Origin: Kibdelosporangium persicum
GTDB lineage: Bacteria > Actinomycetota > Actinomycetes > Mycobacteriales > Pseudonocardiaceae
NCBI RefSeq assembly: GCF_013280595.1
Contig: NZ_JAAATY010000019.1
Coordinates: 1 to 64,000 of the forward strand
Direction: 5' to 3'
DNA: 64,000 bases
The stretch's first letter is position 1. Every line of letters starts with the position of its first letter. A program made the position numbers and the translations under genes. Of the stretch, positions 45,796 through 55,663 are shown in pieces. The notes under the pieces are model-generated. The model was not told where the DNA came from. It ran no database searches and saw only the letters and a list, made by a program, of their open reading frames with translations.

Positions 45796-47640
45796 ATGCC
45801 CCAGTTGCGTTCCCGCACGACCACTCACGGCCGCAACGCGGCGGGAGCCCGCGCGCTCTGGCGGGCGACCGGTATGACGGATTCCGACTTCGGCAAGCCG
45901 ATCGTGGCGATCGCGAACTCCTACACGCAGTTCGTGCCGGGCCACGTCCACCTCCGCGACCTCGGTGACATCGTCGCCGAAGCGGTGCGCGAGGCGGGCG
46001 GTGTCGCACGGGAGTTCCACACCATCGCGGTGGACGACGGAATCGCGATGGGACACGGCGGAATGCTGTACTCGTTGCCGTCCCGCGAGATCATCGCGGA
46101 CTCGGTGGAGTACATGGTCAACGCGCACCAGGCGGACGCGCTGGTGTGCATCTCCAACTGCGACAAGATCACCCCCGGCATGCTGAACGCGGCCATGCGG
46201 CTGAACATCCCCACGGTGTTCGTGTCGGGCGGGCCGATGGAGGCGGGCAAGGCGGTGATCGTCGACGGTGTCGCGCAGGCGCCGACCGACCTGATCACGG
46301 CGATCGCGGCGTCCGCGAACCCAGCCGTCGACGAGGACGGGCTGTCGATCGTCGAACGCTCGGCGTGCCCCACGTGCGGCTCGTGTTCCGGCATGTTCAC
46401 CGCGAACTCGATGAACTGCCTGACCGAGGCGCTCGGGCTGGCGTTGCCGGGCAACGGTTCCACGCTGGCCACGCACGCGGCCCGGCGCGCGCTGTTCTCC
46501 CGGGCCGGGACGACCGTCGTCGAACTGTGCAAGCGTTGGTACGGCGAGGACGACGCTGCCGTTCTGCCGCGGTCGATCGCGTCCCGCAAGGCGTTCGAGA
46601 ACGCCATGGCGCTGGACATGGCGATGGGCGGCTCCACCAACACCGTGCTGCACATCCTGGCCGCGGCGCAGGAGGGCGAGGTCGGCTTCACGCTGGCCGA
46701 CATCGACGCGATCAGCCGCCGGGTGCCGTGCCTGTCGAAGGTCTCGCCGAACTCCGACTACCACATGGAGGACGTGCACCGGGCCGGCGGAATCCCGGCG
46801 ATCCTCGGTGAACTGGACCGTGCCGGCCTGCTCAACCGCGACGTGCACTCGGTGCACAGCCCGTCGCTGGCGGCGTGGCTGTCCGAATGGGACATCCGGT
46901 CCGGAACGGCGTCCGACGCGGCGATCGAGCTCTTCCACGCGGCGCCGGGCGGCGTCCGCACCACGGAGGCGTTCTCCACGACCAACCGCTGGTCCTCTCT
47001 GGACACCGACGCGGCCGAGGGTTGCATCCGCGACAAGGAGCACGCGTACACCGCCGACGGTGGTCTGGCCGTGCTGCGGGGCAACCTCGCCGAGAACGGC
47101 GCCGTCATCAAGTCCGCCGGGATCGATCCGTCGCTGTTCCGGTTCCAGGGGCCCGCCCGGGTCGTGGAAAGCCAGGAGCAGGCGGTGTCGGTGATCCTGA
47201 ACAAGGAAATCCAGCCGGGTGACGTGCTCGTCGTGCGCTACGAGGGCCCGGCGGGCGGCCCGGGGATGCAGGAGATGTTGCACCCCACGGCTTTCCTGAA
47301 GGGTGCCGGGCTCGGCAAGAAGTGCGCGCTGATCACCGACGGCCGGTTCTCCGGCGGCTCGTCGGGCCTGTCGGTCGGGCACATCTCCCCCGAAGCCGCG
47401 GGCGCCGGGACGATCGGCCTGGTGGAGAACGGCGACCAGATCCTGATCGACGTCACCACCCGCACGCTGGAACTGCTTGTGCCGGACGAGGTCCTGGCCG
47501 AGCGGCGGGCGAAGATGGAGTCACGGGAACGGCCTTGGCAGCCCGTGGACCGGGATCGCCCGGTCACCGCGGCTTTGCGGGCGTACGCGCACATGGCCAC
47601 CGACGCGTCGACCGGGGCCGTGCGCCGCATTCCTTCCTGA
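45796..47640 (+). CDS. ilvD: Dihydroxy-acid dehydratase (614 aa)
   Basis: It dehydrates dihydroxy acids to the 2-oxo acids of isoleucine and valine using an iron-sulfur cluster. Seen are [53 protein letters not shown] (cluster Cys) and [25 protein letters not shown], and the C-terminal [20 protein letters not shown]. All conserved Cys are present. The ATG at 45796 is preceded by GGAGGGGCG. It lies 44 bases after the PH-domain gene and downstream of the divergent ilvB leader. Confidence 0.97.
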   Translation: MPQLRSRTTTHGRNAAGARALWRATGMTDSDFGKPIVAIANSYTQFVPGHVHLRDLGDIVAEAVREAGGVAREFHTIAVDDGIAMGHGGMLYSLPSREIIADSVEYMVNAHQADALVCISNCDKITPGMLNAAMRLNIPTVFVSGGPMEAGKAVIVDGVAQAPTDLITAIAASANPAVDEDGLSIVERSACPTCGSCSGMFTANSMNCLTEALGLALPGNGSTLATHAARRALFSRAGTTVVELCKRWYGEDDAAVLPRSIASRKAFENAMALDMAMGGSTNTVLHILAAAQEGEVGFTLADIDAISRRVPCLSKVSPNSDYHMEDVHRAGGIPAILGELDRAGLLNRDVHSVHSPSLAAWLSEWDIRSGTASDAAIELFHAAPGGVRTTEAFSTTNRWSSLDTDAAEGCIRDKEHAYTADGGLAVLRGNLAENGAVIKSAGIDPSLFRFQGPARVVESQEQAVSVILNKEIQPGDVLVVRYEGPAGGPGMQEMLHPTAFLKGAGLGKKCALITDGRFSGGSSGLSVGHISPEAAGAGTIGLVENGDQILIDVTTRTLELLVPDEVLAERRAKMESRERPWQPVDRDRPVTAALRAYAHMATDASTGAVRRIPS

Positions 47641-47668
47641 CCTGGCCCGGAATTCGGCTGTGTCCACG

Positions 47669-47700
47669 GTGAGCCGGCGCACCCAGGTGCGCCGGCTCAC
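47669..47700. terminator. Terminator between ilvD and the MMPL gene
   Basis: Perfect 14-base arms (47669-47682 and 47687-47700) with loop CCAG separate two convergent genes. Confidence 0.85.
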
Positions 47701-47713
47701 GCATGTACGTCTG

Positions 47714-49723
47714 CTAGCCGCGGGAAAGGCGTGACGGCCACCAGATGCGCTTGCCGACGTCCACCGAGAGCGCGGGAACCAGCAGCGAGCGCACCACGAA
47801 CGTGTCCAGCAGCACGCCGAACGCGACGATGAACGCGATCTGCGCGAGGAACAGGATCGGCAGGACGGCCAGTGCCGAGAACGTCGCGGCGAGCACCACT
47901 CCGGCGGAGGTGATGACGCCGCCGGTCACCGTCAGACCGCGGAGAACGCCTTGGCGCGTACCGAGTTGTGCCGCTTCCTCCCGGACTCGCGTCATCAGGA
48001 AGATGTTGTAGTCGATGCCCAGCGCCACGAGGAACACGAACCCGAACAGCGGCACGACGGGGTCGGCACCCGGGAATCCGAACACGTCGTTGAACACCAG
48101 CGCCGACACGCCCATGGTCGCCGCGAACGACAACACCACCGTCGCGATCAGCAGCAGCGGTACCAGCAACGCCCGCAACAGCAAGGCGAGCACGAGGAAG
48201 ATCACCACCAGGACGATCGGGATGATCACCAGGCGGTCGCGTTCGGACGTTTCCCGCGTGTCCAGTTGCGTGGCGGTGGGCCCGCCGACCTTGGCGTCGG
48301 CACCCGGCACGGCCCGTACCGCCTCCCGCAGCCGCTCGACGGTCGCCAGTGCCGCGTCGGAGTCGACCGGGTCGGCGAGCACCGCGTCCAGCTTGACCAG
48401 GCCCTGTGCCTGTCCCGAAGGCCGGACCTCCACGACTCCGTTCACGGCCGCCGCCCGCGTGACGGCTTCGGCCTGCGTGGCGTTGGCCAGCACGACGGCC
48501 GGGGCTCCGCTGCCGCTGGGGAAGTGCCGGGACAACACCTCCTGACCGGCAACGGAGTTCACATCGGTCAGGAACACGTCGGACTGCGCGGTTCCGGAAG
48601 CCTTGAGCTGTGGCACGAAAGCCACGCCGACCAGCAGGACCAAGGTGGTGAGCACCCAGGTCGCACGCGGCCGGGAGTCGACCAGGCGCGCGACACGTGC
48701 CCACACGCCGCTCGACTCCGGATGTGGTGAACCGAGTTTCGGGCGTACCGGCCAGAACGCGGACCGGCCGAGCATCGCCAGCATGGCGGGCAGGAACGTC
48801 ACCGAGGCCAGGAACGCCGCCGCCACACCGATCGCGGCGACCGGCCCGAGGCCCTTGTTGGAGTTCAGGTCGCTGAACAGCAGGCACAGCACGCCGAGCA
48901 CGACCGTGCCCGCGGACGCGGCGATGGGCTCGATCGTGGCCCGCCACGCCGCTCGCATGGCCTGGTAGCGGTCCTCGGTGTCGCGTAACTCCTCACGGAA
49001 CCGGGAGACCAGCAGCAGGGCGTAGTCCGTCGCCGCGCCGAAGACGAGGATGAACAGGATGCCCTGGCTCTGGCCGTTGAGGTCGAGCACGCCCGCGTCG
49101 GCCAGCAGGTAGACCGCCAGGCTCGCCACTCCCAGCGCGAAGACACCGGACAACAACACGACGAACGGCAGCAGCGGGCTGCGGTAGACCAGCACCAGGA
49201 TCACCGCCACGACCGCGCCCGCGACCAGGAGCAGCAGGCCGTCGATACCGCCGAACGCCTCCTTGAGGTCCGCGACCTGCGCGGCGGGCCCGGCGACCAG
49301 CACCGTGAGCCCGTCGGGCGGCGAGGAGAGCTTGGCCCGGATCTCCTCCACTCCTGCCGCCGGGTCGTCGGCCTGGACCGCCACGACGACCTGGGCCGCT
49401 TGGTCGTCCCGCGGCGACGGGATGACCGGGGACGCCTCGCCCGGCAGGTCCCGGCTGCCCAGCCAGTCACGGTCGGCCTGCGTCAGACCGGACGCGCGTT
49501 CGGCCACCACGACGGCGGGCAGGCCGCGCTCGCCGCCGAACGCCCGCAGCCGGCCGGCGACCTCGGTGGCCTCTGCCGAAGCGGGCAGGAACGCGGTGTT
49601 GTCGTTGACCGAGACCTGGCTGAGCTTGCCTGCGAACGGCCCGGCGAAGCCGCCGAGCGCGAGCCACGCGACCGCGACGACGGCGGGCAGCAGCCAGCGG
49701 ATGCGTGATCTGGTCGCGTTCAC
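47714..49723 (-). CDS. MMPL-family RND transporter (669 aa)
   Basis: About eleven membrane helices in two halves are visible, each half with a helical core (LLLLVAGAVVAVILVLVY and IIPIVLVVIFLVLALLLRAL). A periplasmic domain follows helix 1 (VNDNTAFLPASAEATEV) and helix 7. The proton-path features DYALLLVSRFREEL and DYNIFLMTRVREEA are typical of MmpL/actinorhodin-exporter-like proteins. The substrate is unknown. The GTG at 49723 has GGAGG about 10 bases upstream. It is divergent from a MarR regulator, suggesting a regulated efflux pump. Confidence 0.88.
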   Translation of the reverse strand: MNATRSRIRWLLPAVVAVAWLALGGFAGPFAGKLSQVSVNDNTAFLPASAEATEVAGRLRAFGGERGLPAVVVAERASGLTQADRDWLGSRDLPGEASPVIPSPRDDQAAQVVVAVQADDPAAGVEEIRAKLSSPPDGLTVLVAGPAAQVADLKEAFGGIDGLLLLVAGAVVAVILVLVYRSPLLPFVVLLSGVFALGVASLAVYLLADAGVLDLNGQSQGILFILVFGAATDYALLLVSRFREELRDTEDRYQAMRAAWRATIEPIAASAGTVVLGVLCLLFSDLNSNKGLGPVAAIGVAAAFLASVTFLPAMLAMLGRSAFWPVRPKLGSPHPESSGVWARVARLVDSRPRATWVLTTLVLLVGVAFVPQLKASGTAQSDVFLTDVNSVAGQEVLSRHFPSGSGAPAVVLANATQAEAVTRAAAVNGVVEVRPSGQAQGLVKLDAVLADPVDSDAALATVERLREAVRAVPGADAKVGGPTATQLDTRETSERDRLVIIPIVLVVIFLVLALLLRALLVPLLLIATVVLSFAATMGVSALVFNDVFGFPGADPVVPLFGFVFLVALGIDYNIFLMTRVREEAAQLGTRQGVLRGLTVTGGVITSAGVVLAATFSALAVLPILFLAQIAFIVAFGVLLDTFVVRSLLVPALSVDVGKRIWWPSRLSRG

Positions 49724-49751
49724 GGGAGAATGTCCTCCGACACCGATATAG

Positions 49752-49772
49752 TTCGACAGTCGAATAATTCGA
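49752..49772. promoter_or_regulatory. MarR operator candidate
   Basis: Two overlapping perfect palindromes, TTCGA-CAG-TCGAA (49752-49764) and TCGAA-TAA-TTCGA (49760-49772), share five bases. They lie in the 75-base gap between the MMPL gene and the MarR gene and are well placed for repression of both. Confidence 0.65.
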
Positions 49773-49798
49773 TTGGCGAAACTCTAACCGGAGGGCGC

Positions 49799-50254
49799 AT
49801 GGTCGACAACTCGATCTTGGTCAGGTTGCTGCGGCAACTCACGATCGAGACCGATCGGTTCGCCGAGATCTTCGGCGAGAAGCAGCGGATGCACCGCACC
49901 GACCTGAACGCGCTCGCGCTGATCATGGACGCCCGGTGGACCGGCGAGCCGATGTCGCCAGGCAGGCTCGCCGAGGCCCTGCACATGAGCCCGTCCGCCA
50001 CCACCGCCGTGCTCGACCGGCTGGAGGCGTCCGGGCACGTCCACCGCACACGCAGCGCCCACGACCGCCGCAAGGTCGAACTGCACGTCAACGACAGCGC
50101 GCTGGAGCTGGGCCGCGCGTTCTTCGTCCCGCTCAACGAAGCGCTGACCAGGGCGTGGGACGAGTTCGCCGACCGGGACAAGGAAGTCATCGCGCGGTTC
50201 CTCGGCGCGAGCATCGACGCGACAAAAGCGGTACGCGCCGGCCTGACCGGGTGA
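49799..50254 (+). CDS. MarR-family regulator (151 aa)
   Basis: A winged helix-turn-helix (MSPGRLAEALHMSPSATTAVLDRLEASGHVHRTRSAHDRRKVELHV, about residues 55-100) is flanked by dimerising helices. The signature DRRK in the wing is typical of MarR. It probably represses the divergent MMPL transporter gene until a ligand binds. The ATG at 49799 has GGAGGG 3-5 bases upstream; the longer frame to 49730 would overlap the operator and is rejected. Confidence 0.9.
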   Translation: MVDNSILVRLLRQLTIETDRFAEIFGEKQRMHRTDLNALALIMDARWTGEPMSPGRLAEALHMSPSATTAVLDRLEASGHVHRTRSAHDRRKVELHVNDSALELGRAFFVPLNEALTRAWDEFADRDKEVIARFLGASIDATKAVRAGLTG

Positions 50255-50276
50255 TCAGCGGCGCTATCGTCGGCGG

Positions 50277-51218
50277 GTGCCCCAGGTTCTAGTCACCCGA
50301 GAGATGGTCGACGAAGCGATGCAGGCGTTGACCGGCCACTGCGAGGTCGATCTGTACACCGGCCCGCCGGAGGCCATGCCGCGCGCGGAGTTCCTCAAGC
50401 GCGCCCAGGACAAGGACGGCCTGCTGACCATGCTGTCCGAGCGCGTGGACGCCGAGCTGCTCGACGCGGCCGGGCCGCGGCTCAAGATCGTCGCCAACCA
50501 CGCGGTCGGCTACGACAACATCGACGTCGAGGAGTGCACGCGGCGGGGTGTGCTGGTCGCCAACACGCCGGACGTGCTGACCGAGTCGACCGCGGATCTC
50601 GCGTGGGCGTTGATCCTGGCCAGTGTCCGCCGGATCGCCGAGGCGGATCGCTTCCTGCGTACCGGAAAGCCGTGGGTCTGGGGACCGCGGATGATGCTCG
50701 GCCACGATCTGTACGGCAGGACACTGGGAATTGTCGGCTACGGCCGGATCGGGAAGGCGACCGCGCGGCGGGCCGAGGGATTCGGCATGCGCGTCATCCA
50801 CAATTCACGGTCCGGTGGGGTTTCGTTCGATTCCCTGGTCGCCGAGTCGGACGTGATCTCGATTCACGCCCCGCTCACGCCGGAGACCCGGCATTTGTTC
50901 GACGCGGACACATTCCGCCGGATGAAACCCACCGCCGTCCTGGTGAATACCGCACGGGGACCGCTCGTGGACGAGGCGGCGCTGGCGAAAGCGTTGCGCG
51001 CCGGCGAGATCTTCGCGGCAGGGCTGGACGTGTTCGAACGGGAGCCACAGGTCGAGGCGGCGTTGCTCGACCTGGACAACGTGACGCTCGCACCGCACCT
51101 GGGCAGCGCGACCGTCCAGACCCGGGCGGCGATGGGGCTGTTCGCCGTGCGTAACCTGCTCGACGGCATCGCCGGGCACCGCCCCCGGGCCTTGGTCAAC
51201 CCGGAAGTCCTTACCTGA
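50277..51218 (+). CDS. D-2-hydroxyacid dehydrogenase, glyoxylate/hydroxypyruvate reductase-like (313 aa)
   Basis: It has the two-domain fold of D-isomer specific dehydrogenases: NHAVGYDNIDVEECTRRGV, the NAD loop GIVGYGRIGKATARRAEGFGM, the catalytic Arg in NTARGPLVDEAAL, Glu in GLDVFEREP and His in LAPHLGSAT. Likely substrates are glyoxylate, hydroxypyruvate or similar 2-oxo acids. The GTG at 50277 comes 6 bases after TATCGT, so a leaderless message is likely. It is 22 bases from the MarR gene and may still read through from it. Confidence 0.88.
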   Translation: MPQVLVTREMVDEAMQALTGHCEVDLYTGPPEAMPRAEFLKRAQDKDGLLTMLSERVDAELLDAAGPRLKIVANHAVGYDNIDVEECTRRGVLVANTPDVLTESTADLAWALILASVRRIAEADRFLRTGKPWVWGPRMMLGHDLYGRTLGIVGYGRIGKATARRAEGFGMRVIHNSRSGGVSFDSLVAESDVISIHAPLTPETRHLFDADTFRRMKPTAVLVNTARGPLVDEAALAKALRAGEIFAAGLDVFEREPQVEAALLDLDNVTLAPHLGSATVQTRAAMGLFAVRNLLDGIAGHRPRALVNPEVLT

Positions 51219-51915
51219 ACACGACAAGCGTGACGACGGACAGGCCGGCCGCGACGATCAGCATGAACAGGCCGAGCGGCACCGGGCGCCGTCCCCACGG
51301 GGTCGGCCGGTCCAGCGAGATCCGCCCGGGGCCGGTGAACAGCAGCGTGAACGCCGCCGCGCCCAGCGCGAGCTCCCACTCGAAGCCGCGCGGGCTGAAG
51401 AACCCGCCGCTCCACTTGAGGAAGATCACGTTGGCCATCACCCCGAGCACGGCGGCCGCGCCGACCGGGGTGAACAGGCCGAGCACCAGCAGAACGCCGC
51501 CGACCAGCTCGGACACCCCGGTCACCCAGGCCAGCAGCGTGGTCTGGCTGAAGCCCTGCGTGCCGAGGAACTGTGCGAACCCGTCGATGCCCGGCCCGTT
51601 GAACAGGCTGAACAGCTTCTGCAGGCCGTGGGCGACGAACGTGCCGCCGAGCACGAGACGCAGCACCAGCAAGCCGAAATCAAGCCCGCCGTGCCAGGCG
51701 TAGCCCGGCTTGCGGCGTTCCTCCTCCGCACCTGGTTTGGACAGCACAGTGGTGGTGGACGAGCTGCTGTAGCCGGAATCGTCGTACCGGCCGTAATCCT
51801 CGTCCGACGGCTCAGCCATCCGATGGGCACCACCACCGGAATAGTCCTCGCCGCCCGTGGAATACATCCCTGGGTAGCCGCCCGCGGAGGTCGAGCGGTC
51901 ATCGTCGGTACTCAC
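51211..51915 (-). CDS. DoxX-family membrane protein (234 aa)
   Basis: A long acidic and Ser/Tyr-rich N-terminal tail (about 75 residues, including DEDYGRYDDSGYSSSSTTT) precedes four membrane helices of DoxX type (GLLVLRLVLGGTFVAHGLQKLF, TLLAWVTGVSELVGGVLLVLGLF). In M. tuberculosis a DoxX protein (Rv3005c) lies at the same place and forms an oxidative-stress complex with SodA and SseA; that role is only suggested here. The GTG at 51915 is chosen because TACCCT lies 7 bases upstream. The 3' end overlaps the preceding dehydrogenase gene by 8 bases. Confidence 0.85.
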   Translation of the reverse strand: MSTDDDRSTSAGGYPGMYSTGGEDYSGGGAHRMAEPSDEDYGRYDDSGYSSSSTTTVLSKPGAEEERRKPGYAWHGGLDFGLLVLRLVLGGTFVAHGLQKLFSLFNGPGIDGFAQFLGTQGFSQTTLLAWVTGVSELVGGVLLVLGLFTPVGAAAVLGVMANVIFLKWSGGFFSPRGFEWELALGAAAFTLLFTGPGRISLDRPTPWGRRPVPLGLFMLIVAAGLSVVTLVVFR

Positions 51916-51964
51916 GGCGGGCAGGGTACGGGAAACCGCGCCGAAACGCTCTACGAAGTCATTC

Positions 51965-52879
51965 TCAATACTCCCCGCGGACAAGATTCGACGGTTTCCC
52001 GCCCGCCGCGAACATCGCGATCTGACTTGCCGCCACCGCATACGCGCGCTCGAAGTTGCCCTCGCACGTCCCGGCCACGTGCGGGGTCAGCAGCAGGCCA
52101 GGGGCGGTCCACAAAGGATGATCCGACGGCAGCGGCTCGGGCTCGGTGACGTCGAGCGCGGCCCGCAACCGGCCCGACCGCAGTTCCGCGACCAGGGCGT
52201 CGGTCACCACCACCGAACCGCGTGCCGCGTTGACCAGCACGGCACCGTCCGCCATCCGGGACAGGAAATCCGCGTCGACCATTCCCACGGTTTTCGCGGT
52301 GACCGGCACCATCAGGACCACGGCGTCGTAGTCGCCGAGCAGCCGGGGAAGTTCGTCCACCCCGCGTACGCCCTCCCGCGCGGTCGTTCCGACCAGCGTG
52401 ACGTGCGCGTCGAACGCCTCCAGCCTGCGCCTGAGCTGTCTGCCGAGATCACCCGCGCCGATCGTGAGCACACGTTTGCCTTGCAGCGTGTCGGTCTTGT
52501 GCAGGTCCCACCGGCGTTCCCGCTGTGCGTCGGCGAACTCCCGCATCTCGCGGTAGATCGTCAGCAGCGCCGCCATGACCCACTCGGCCGTGCTGCCGCC
52601 GTGCGCACCACGGCAGTTGGCCAGCATGATCCCGTCGGGCAGCTTGCCGATCCAGCTCTCCGCGCCCGCCGACAGCAACTGCACGAGCTTGAGGTTCGGC
52701 AGATCGGGCACGTAACCGAGCGCCCGGCGACCGGCCTGGAAGCCCGGGATCAGCACTTCGGCCTGCTCGGCGCCGGGTGGCAGGGGCTCGCCGACCTCGA
52801 ACCGGACGGCTCGCACACCGTCCAGCCCGGCCAGTACGGACATTCCGTGATCGTCAGGCACCAGGACAGTGATCGGCAC
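51965..52879 (-). CDS. D-2-hydroxyacid dehydrogenase (304 aa)
   Basis: It is a second member of the D-isomer specific family, more divergent: KRVLTIGAGDLGRQLRRRLEAFDAHVTLVG (NAD loop lacking the second Gly spacing), NAARGSVVVTDAL (catalytic Arg), ALDVTEPEP (Glu) and LTPHVAGTCEGN (His). Its substrate is unknown. The GTG at 52879 (V-P-I-T-V-L-V-P-D-D) is preferred: TACTGT ends 7 bases before it. An ATG at 52900 is an alternative. It lies 49 bases upstream of the DoxX gene, same strand. Confidence 0.85.
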   Translation of the reverse strand: MPITVLVPDDHGMSVLAGLDGVRAVRFEVGEPLPPGAEQAEVLIPGFQAGRRALGYVPDLPNLKLVQLLSAGAESWIGKLPDGIMLANCRGAHGGSTAEWVMAALLTIYREMREFADAQRERRWDLHKTDTLQGKRVLTIGAGDLGRQLRRRLEAFDAHVTLVGTTAREGVRGVDELPRLLGDYDAVVLMVPVTAKTVGMVDADFLSRMADGAVLVNAARGSVVVTDALVAELRSGRLRAALDVTEPEPLPSDHPLWTAPGLLLTPHVAGTCEGNFERAYAVAASQIAMFAAGGKPSNLVRGEY

Positions 52880-52936
52880 GAGAACAACAGTAGGCGTCAT
52901 CAAATCGTCCGGTCGCCTAGGGCAGACTCTGCGTCG

Positions 52937-53899
52937 ATGCACGAACACGACGTGACCTCGCCGGACGGGACGAGGATTCGCGGCTGGCGCACCGACAACC
53001 CGGGCCCGCCGGTGTTGCTGTGCCCGGGGCTGGGCACCCCGCCGGACGTGTGGCCGGCGTTGTTGCTGCCGGACGCGGGCGTACGGGTGCTGTCCTGGTA
53101 CCACCGCGGCACGATGGGATCGGACCGGCCGGTGGACGAGAGCCGGATCGAACTGGCCGACCACGTCGCCGACGCGCTGGCCGTGCTGGACGCGGCCGGA
53201 GTGCGGCGCTGTGTGGTCATGGGCTGGTCAGTGGGCGTGATGGTGGCCGCCGAGCTGGCACGCAGGCATCCGGACCGGGTGTCCGGCCTGATGTTCACCG
53301 CGGGCGTGCCCGGTGACCTCTTCGGCGCGATGTTCGGCTCGTTCGGCGTCCCGGCGGTGGTCCGTCGCGCGGTGGCACTGGGCGGGACACACGCGCTGCG
53401 GGCGATCTCGCCGTTGGTCGACGCGGTGCTGCACCGGATTCCGGTGAACACGTTCACCGCCACACTGGCCCAGCACAGCGGCCTGATGCTGCCGGGCGCG
53501 GACACGCAGGCCGTCGTGCACGTGCTGCGGCGGTTCGTGCAGCACGACTGGCGTTGGTACTTCACGCTCGCGCTCGCGATCAGTTCCGTGCCGCAACGCG
53601 AGCTGCACGGGCTGACGTGCCCGATCACCGTGCTCGCCGGGCAGTACGACATCCTGACCTCACCGGAGCGGGCGTCGAAACCCGTTTCGATGCTGCCGCA
53701 GGCACGTGTGCGGATCGTCCCGACCAGCCATTTCCTCCCGTTGGAAGCACCGGACGTGGTGGTCGACGAGCTGCGGATGCTGATGCGCCGTGCCGCCGCG
53801 GTGGAGCGGGCCCGTGAGCTGGCGCGCCCGCCGAGCCGGGACCCGATCGACGCGTTGATCCCGCCTGCGCTTACCTACGGTTCACGGCTGCGCACCTAG
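52937..53899 (+). CDS. Alpha/beta hydrolase (320 aa)
   Basis: Seen are an N-terminal PPVLLCPGLGTPPDVW (oxyanion region), the nucleophile elbow MGWSVGVMVAAELA (Ser in GWSVG), the acid in LAGQYDILTSP and His in PTSHFLPLEAPD, in the order of the fold. The canonical GxSxG is kept. The substrate is unknown. The ATG at 52937 fits the family start; a GACTCT 6 bases upstream may be a -10. It is divergent from the second hydroxyacid dehydrogenase gene, with 57 bases between. Confidence 0.88.
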   Translation: MHEHDVTSPDGTRIRGWRTDNPGPPVLLCPGLGTPPDVWPALLLPDAGVRVLSWYHRGTMGSDRPVDESRIELADHVADALAVLDAAGVRRCVVMGWSVGVMVAAELARRHPDRVSGLMFTAGVPGDLFGAMFGSFGVPAVVRRAVALGGTHALRAISPLVDAVLHRIPVNTFTATLAQHSGLMLPGADTQAVVHVLRRFVQHDWRWYFTLALAISSVPQRELHGLTCPITVLAGQYDILTSPERASKPVSMLPQARVRIVPTSHFLPLEAPDVVVDELRMLMRRAAAVERARELARPPSRDPIDALIPPALTYGSRLRT

Positions 53900-53909
53900 C
53901 CTGGGTGAC

Positions 53910-55097
53910 GTGTCACGTTCCGGATGGCGGCTTGCCGCGTGCTGCGTCGCCGCTGGCCTCGCGCTCAGCGGCTGCGTGTCGTTCGCCGAGCAACCCCCGC
54001 CGACCAGTTGGACCACCCAGCCGCAGCTGGCGCCGGAGAGTGGCCCCGGCTCGGACGGCGGCGGCTCCGGTGGCGGCGGCGGTGGCCAGGGCGGGGGCGG
54101 TGGTGGCGACAACGTGCCCAACACGCCCGTTCCGCCGCCGCAGGGCTGCAAGGACTTCCACCCGGCCGTGATCGGGACGTGCATGGACACGATCGACGCG
54201 GTGGCGCCGTTCGCCAACAGCGACCCGCCCGCCGGTCTCGCGGGTGAACGCAAGTCCGGTCGCGTGATGCAGGTACAGCAGGGCACCGACCCGCGCGCCG
54301 TGATCACGCTGCCCGTCGACGGGACCACCGACGGCGGCCTGACCGGGCTCGCCCTGTCGCCGACGTACACCGAAGACCAGCTCGTCTACGCGTACATCAC
54401 GACGCCGACCGACAACCGCGTTGTGCGTTTCACCGCAGGCGACGTACCGAAGCCCGTCCTGACCGGCATCCCACGGGGCACGTCCGGCAACCGCGGCGCG
54501 ATGATGCGCGACCGCACCGGCAACCTGCTCGTGGCGACCGGTGACGCGGGCAACCCGGCGCTGGCCGCCGACCCGAAGTCGCTGGCGGGCAAGCTGCTGC
54601 GGATCGACACGGCGGGCAAACCGGCGAAGGACAACCCGGACCCGAGCTCGGCGATCATCGCAGCCGGTTTCCACACGCCAGGCGGAATCTGCGTCGGCGT
54701 GGACAGCCGCCCGTGGGTGACCGACCGCTCGGCCCAGCGGGACGCGATCTACCGCGTGGAGCCCGGCAAGCCGCTCGGCAACCCGGTGTGGACCTGGCCG
54801 GACAAGCCGGGGGTCGCGGGCTGCGTGGTGACCCCGGCGCTGCTGATGGTCGCGACGTCGGTGGCCGGGAACATGCAGAACCTGCCGCTGAACCCGGAAG
54901 GCGTGATCACCGCCAAGCCGACCCCGTCCATGCAGGACAAGGACGGCTTCGGGCGGCTGGGCGCGATGGCCGTGCTGAATCCGAGCTTCGCGCTGGCCGG
55001 GACGGTCAACAAGTCCGGCGGCACGCCGGTGTCCAGCGACGACCGGGCCGTGCTGATCGCGATCGTGTCCTCCGCGGCCGGTGGCGGCAAGGACTGA
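53910..55097 (+). CDS. lppZ: LppZ-like lipoprotein with sugar-dehydrogenase-type propeller (395 aa)
   Basis: The signal ends in the lipobox LSGC (Cys22). A Gly-rich linker (about residues 48-66) leads to a domain with LTGLALSPTYTEDQLVYAYITTPTDNRVVRF, GNLLVATGDAGNPALAADPKSLAGKLLRID and VWTWPDKPGVAGC, like soluble glucose/sorbosone dehydrogenases. It closely resembles LppZ (Rv3006) as I recall it, at the same place after DoxX. Enzymatic activity is not shown by the sequence. The GTG at 53910 is 7 bases after TAGCCT, so leaderless start is likely. Confidence 0.85.
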   Translation: MSRSGWRLAACCVAAGLALSGCVSFAEQPPPTSWTTQPQLAPESGPGSDGGGSGGGGGGQGGGGGGDNVPNTPVPPPQGCKDFHPAVIGTCMDTIDAVAPFANSDPPAGLAGERKSGRVMQVQQGTDPRAVITLPVDGTTDGGLTGLALSPTYTEDQLVYAYITTPTDNRVVRFTAGDVPKPVLTGIPRGTSGNRGAMMRDRTGNLLVATGDAGNPALAADPKSLAGKLLRIDTAGKPAKDNPDPSSAIIAAGFHTPGGICVGVDSRPWVTDRSAQRDAIYRVEPGKPLGNPVWTWPDKPGVAGCVVTPALLMVATSVAGNMQNLPLNPEGVITAKPTPSMQDKDGFGRLGAMAVLNPSFALAGTVNKSGGTPVSSDDRAVLIAIVSSAAGGGKD

Positions 55098-55100
55098 CCT

Positions 55101-55652
55101 TCAGCCGTTCAGTTCCAGGCTGACTTCCAGGGCCGCCGCCTGGCGTTCCTCGGGCGTCGAGTCCGTTTCCTGCAGGGTGAACTGACCCATGTGCAGGACG
55201 ATGATCGAGAGGCGGGCCTTGAGCTGGTCGGCCAGTGAGGCGCCGGGCCCGGTCAGGAAGTCCACGAAGGCCTGCATCCGTTCGTGGCCCTTCATGCCCG
55301 CCGCCAGCTCGCGCAGGGCGGGCTGGTTCTCCTGCATCAGGCGCATCAGTTTGAAGTGCCTGCCGCCTTCGTTGATCGCGGCGGCGTAGCGTTCCAGCAG
55401 TTCGCGGCGGTTCTCCGGGGTCGGTTCCTTGCCGGCCAGCCACTCGGAGACCACGTCGAGCCGCTCGCCCGCTGCCTGCAGCAGGCTGGTGATGATCTCT
55501 TCCTTGGTCTTGAAGTGGTAGTACAGCGCCGCCTTGGTCACACCGAGGCGTTCGGCGATCTCCCGCAGTGACGTCTTGTCGTAGCCCTGTTCGCCGAAGA
55601 GCTCGAGGGCTACGTCCTGGATTTTTTCCTTCGTATCCGAGCGTGCGCCCAT
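55101..55652 (-). CDS. TetR-family regulator (183 aa)
   Basis: The N-terminal helix-turn-helix (VALELFGEQGYDKTSLREIAERLGVTKAALYYHFKTKEEI, residues 14-55) is classical. The C-terminal ligand domain is variable. It is divergent from a DHA2-type exporter and presumably represses it until a drug binds. The ATG at 55652 has GGAG 6 bases upstream. A large dyad in the 99-base gap is the likely operator. Confidence 0.92.
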   Translation of the reverse strand: MGARSDTKEKIQDVALELFGEQGYDKTSLREIAERLGVTKAALYYHFKTKEEIITSLLQAAGERLDVVSEWLAGKEPTPENRRELLERYAAAINEGGRHFKLMRLMQENQPALRELAAGMKGHERMQAFVDFLTGPGASLADQLKARLSIIVLHMGQFTLQETDSTPEERQAAALEVSLELNG

Positions 55653-55663
55653 CTCGACTCCAA

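Noticed and set aside
45448-47382. 644-codon minus-strand frame opposite ilvD
   Set aside because: ilvD on the plus strand carries all cluster Cys residues; the opposite frame is compositionally biased with no motif.
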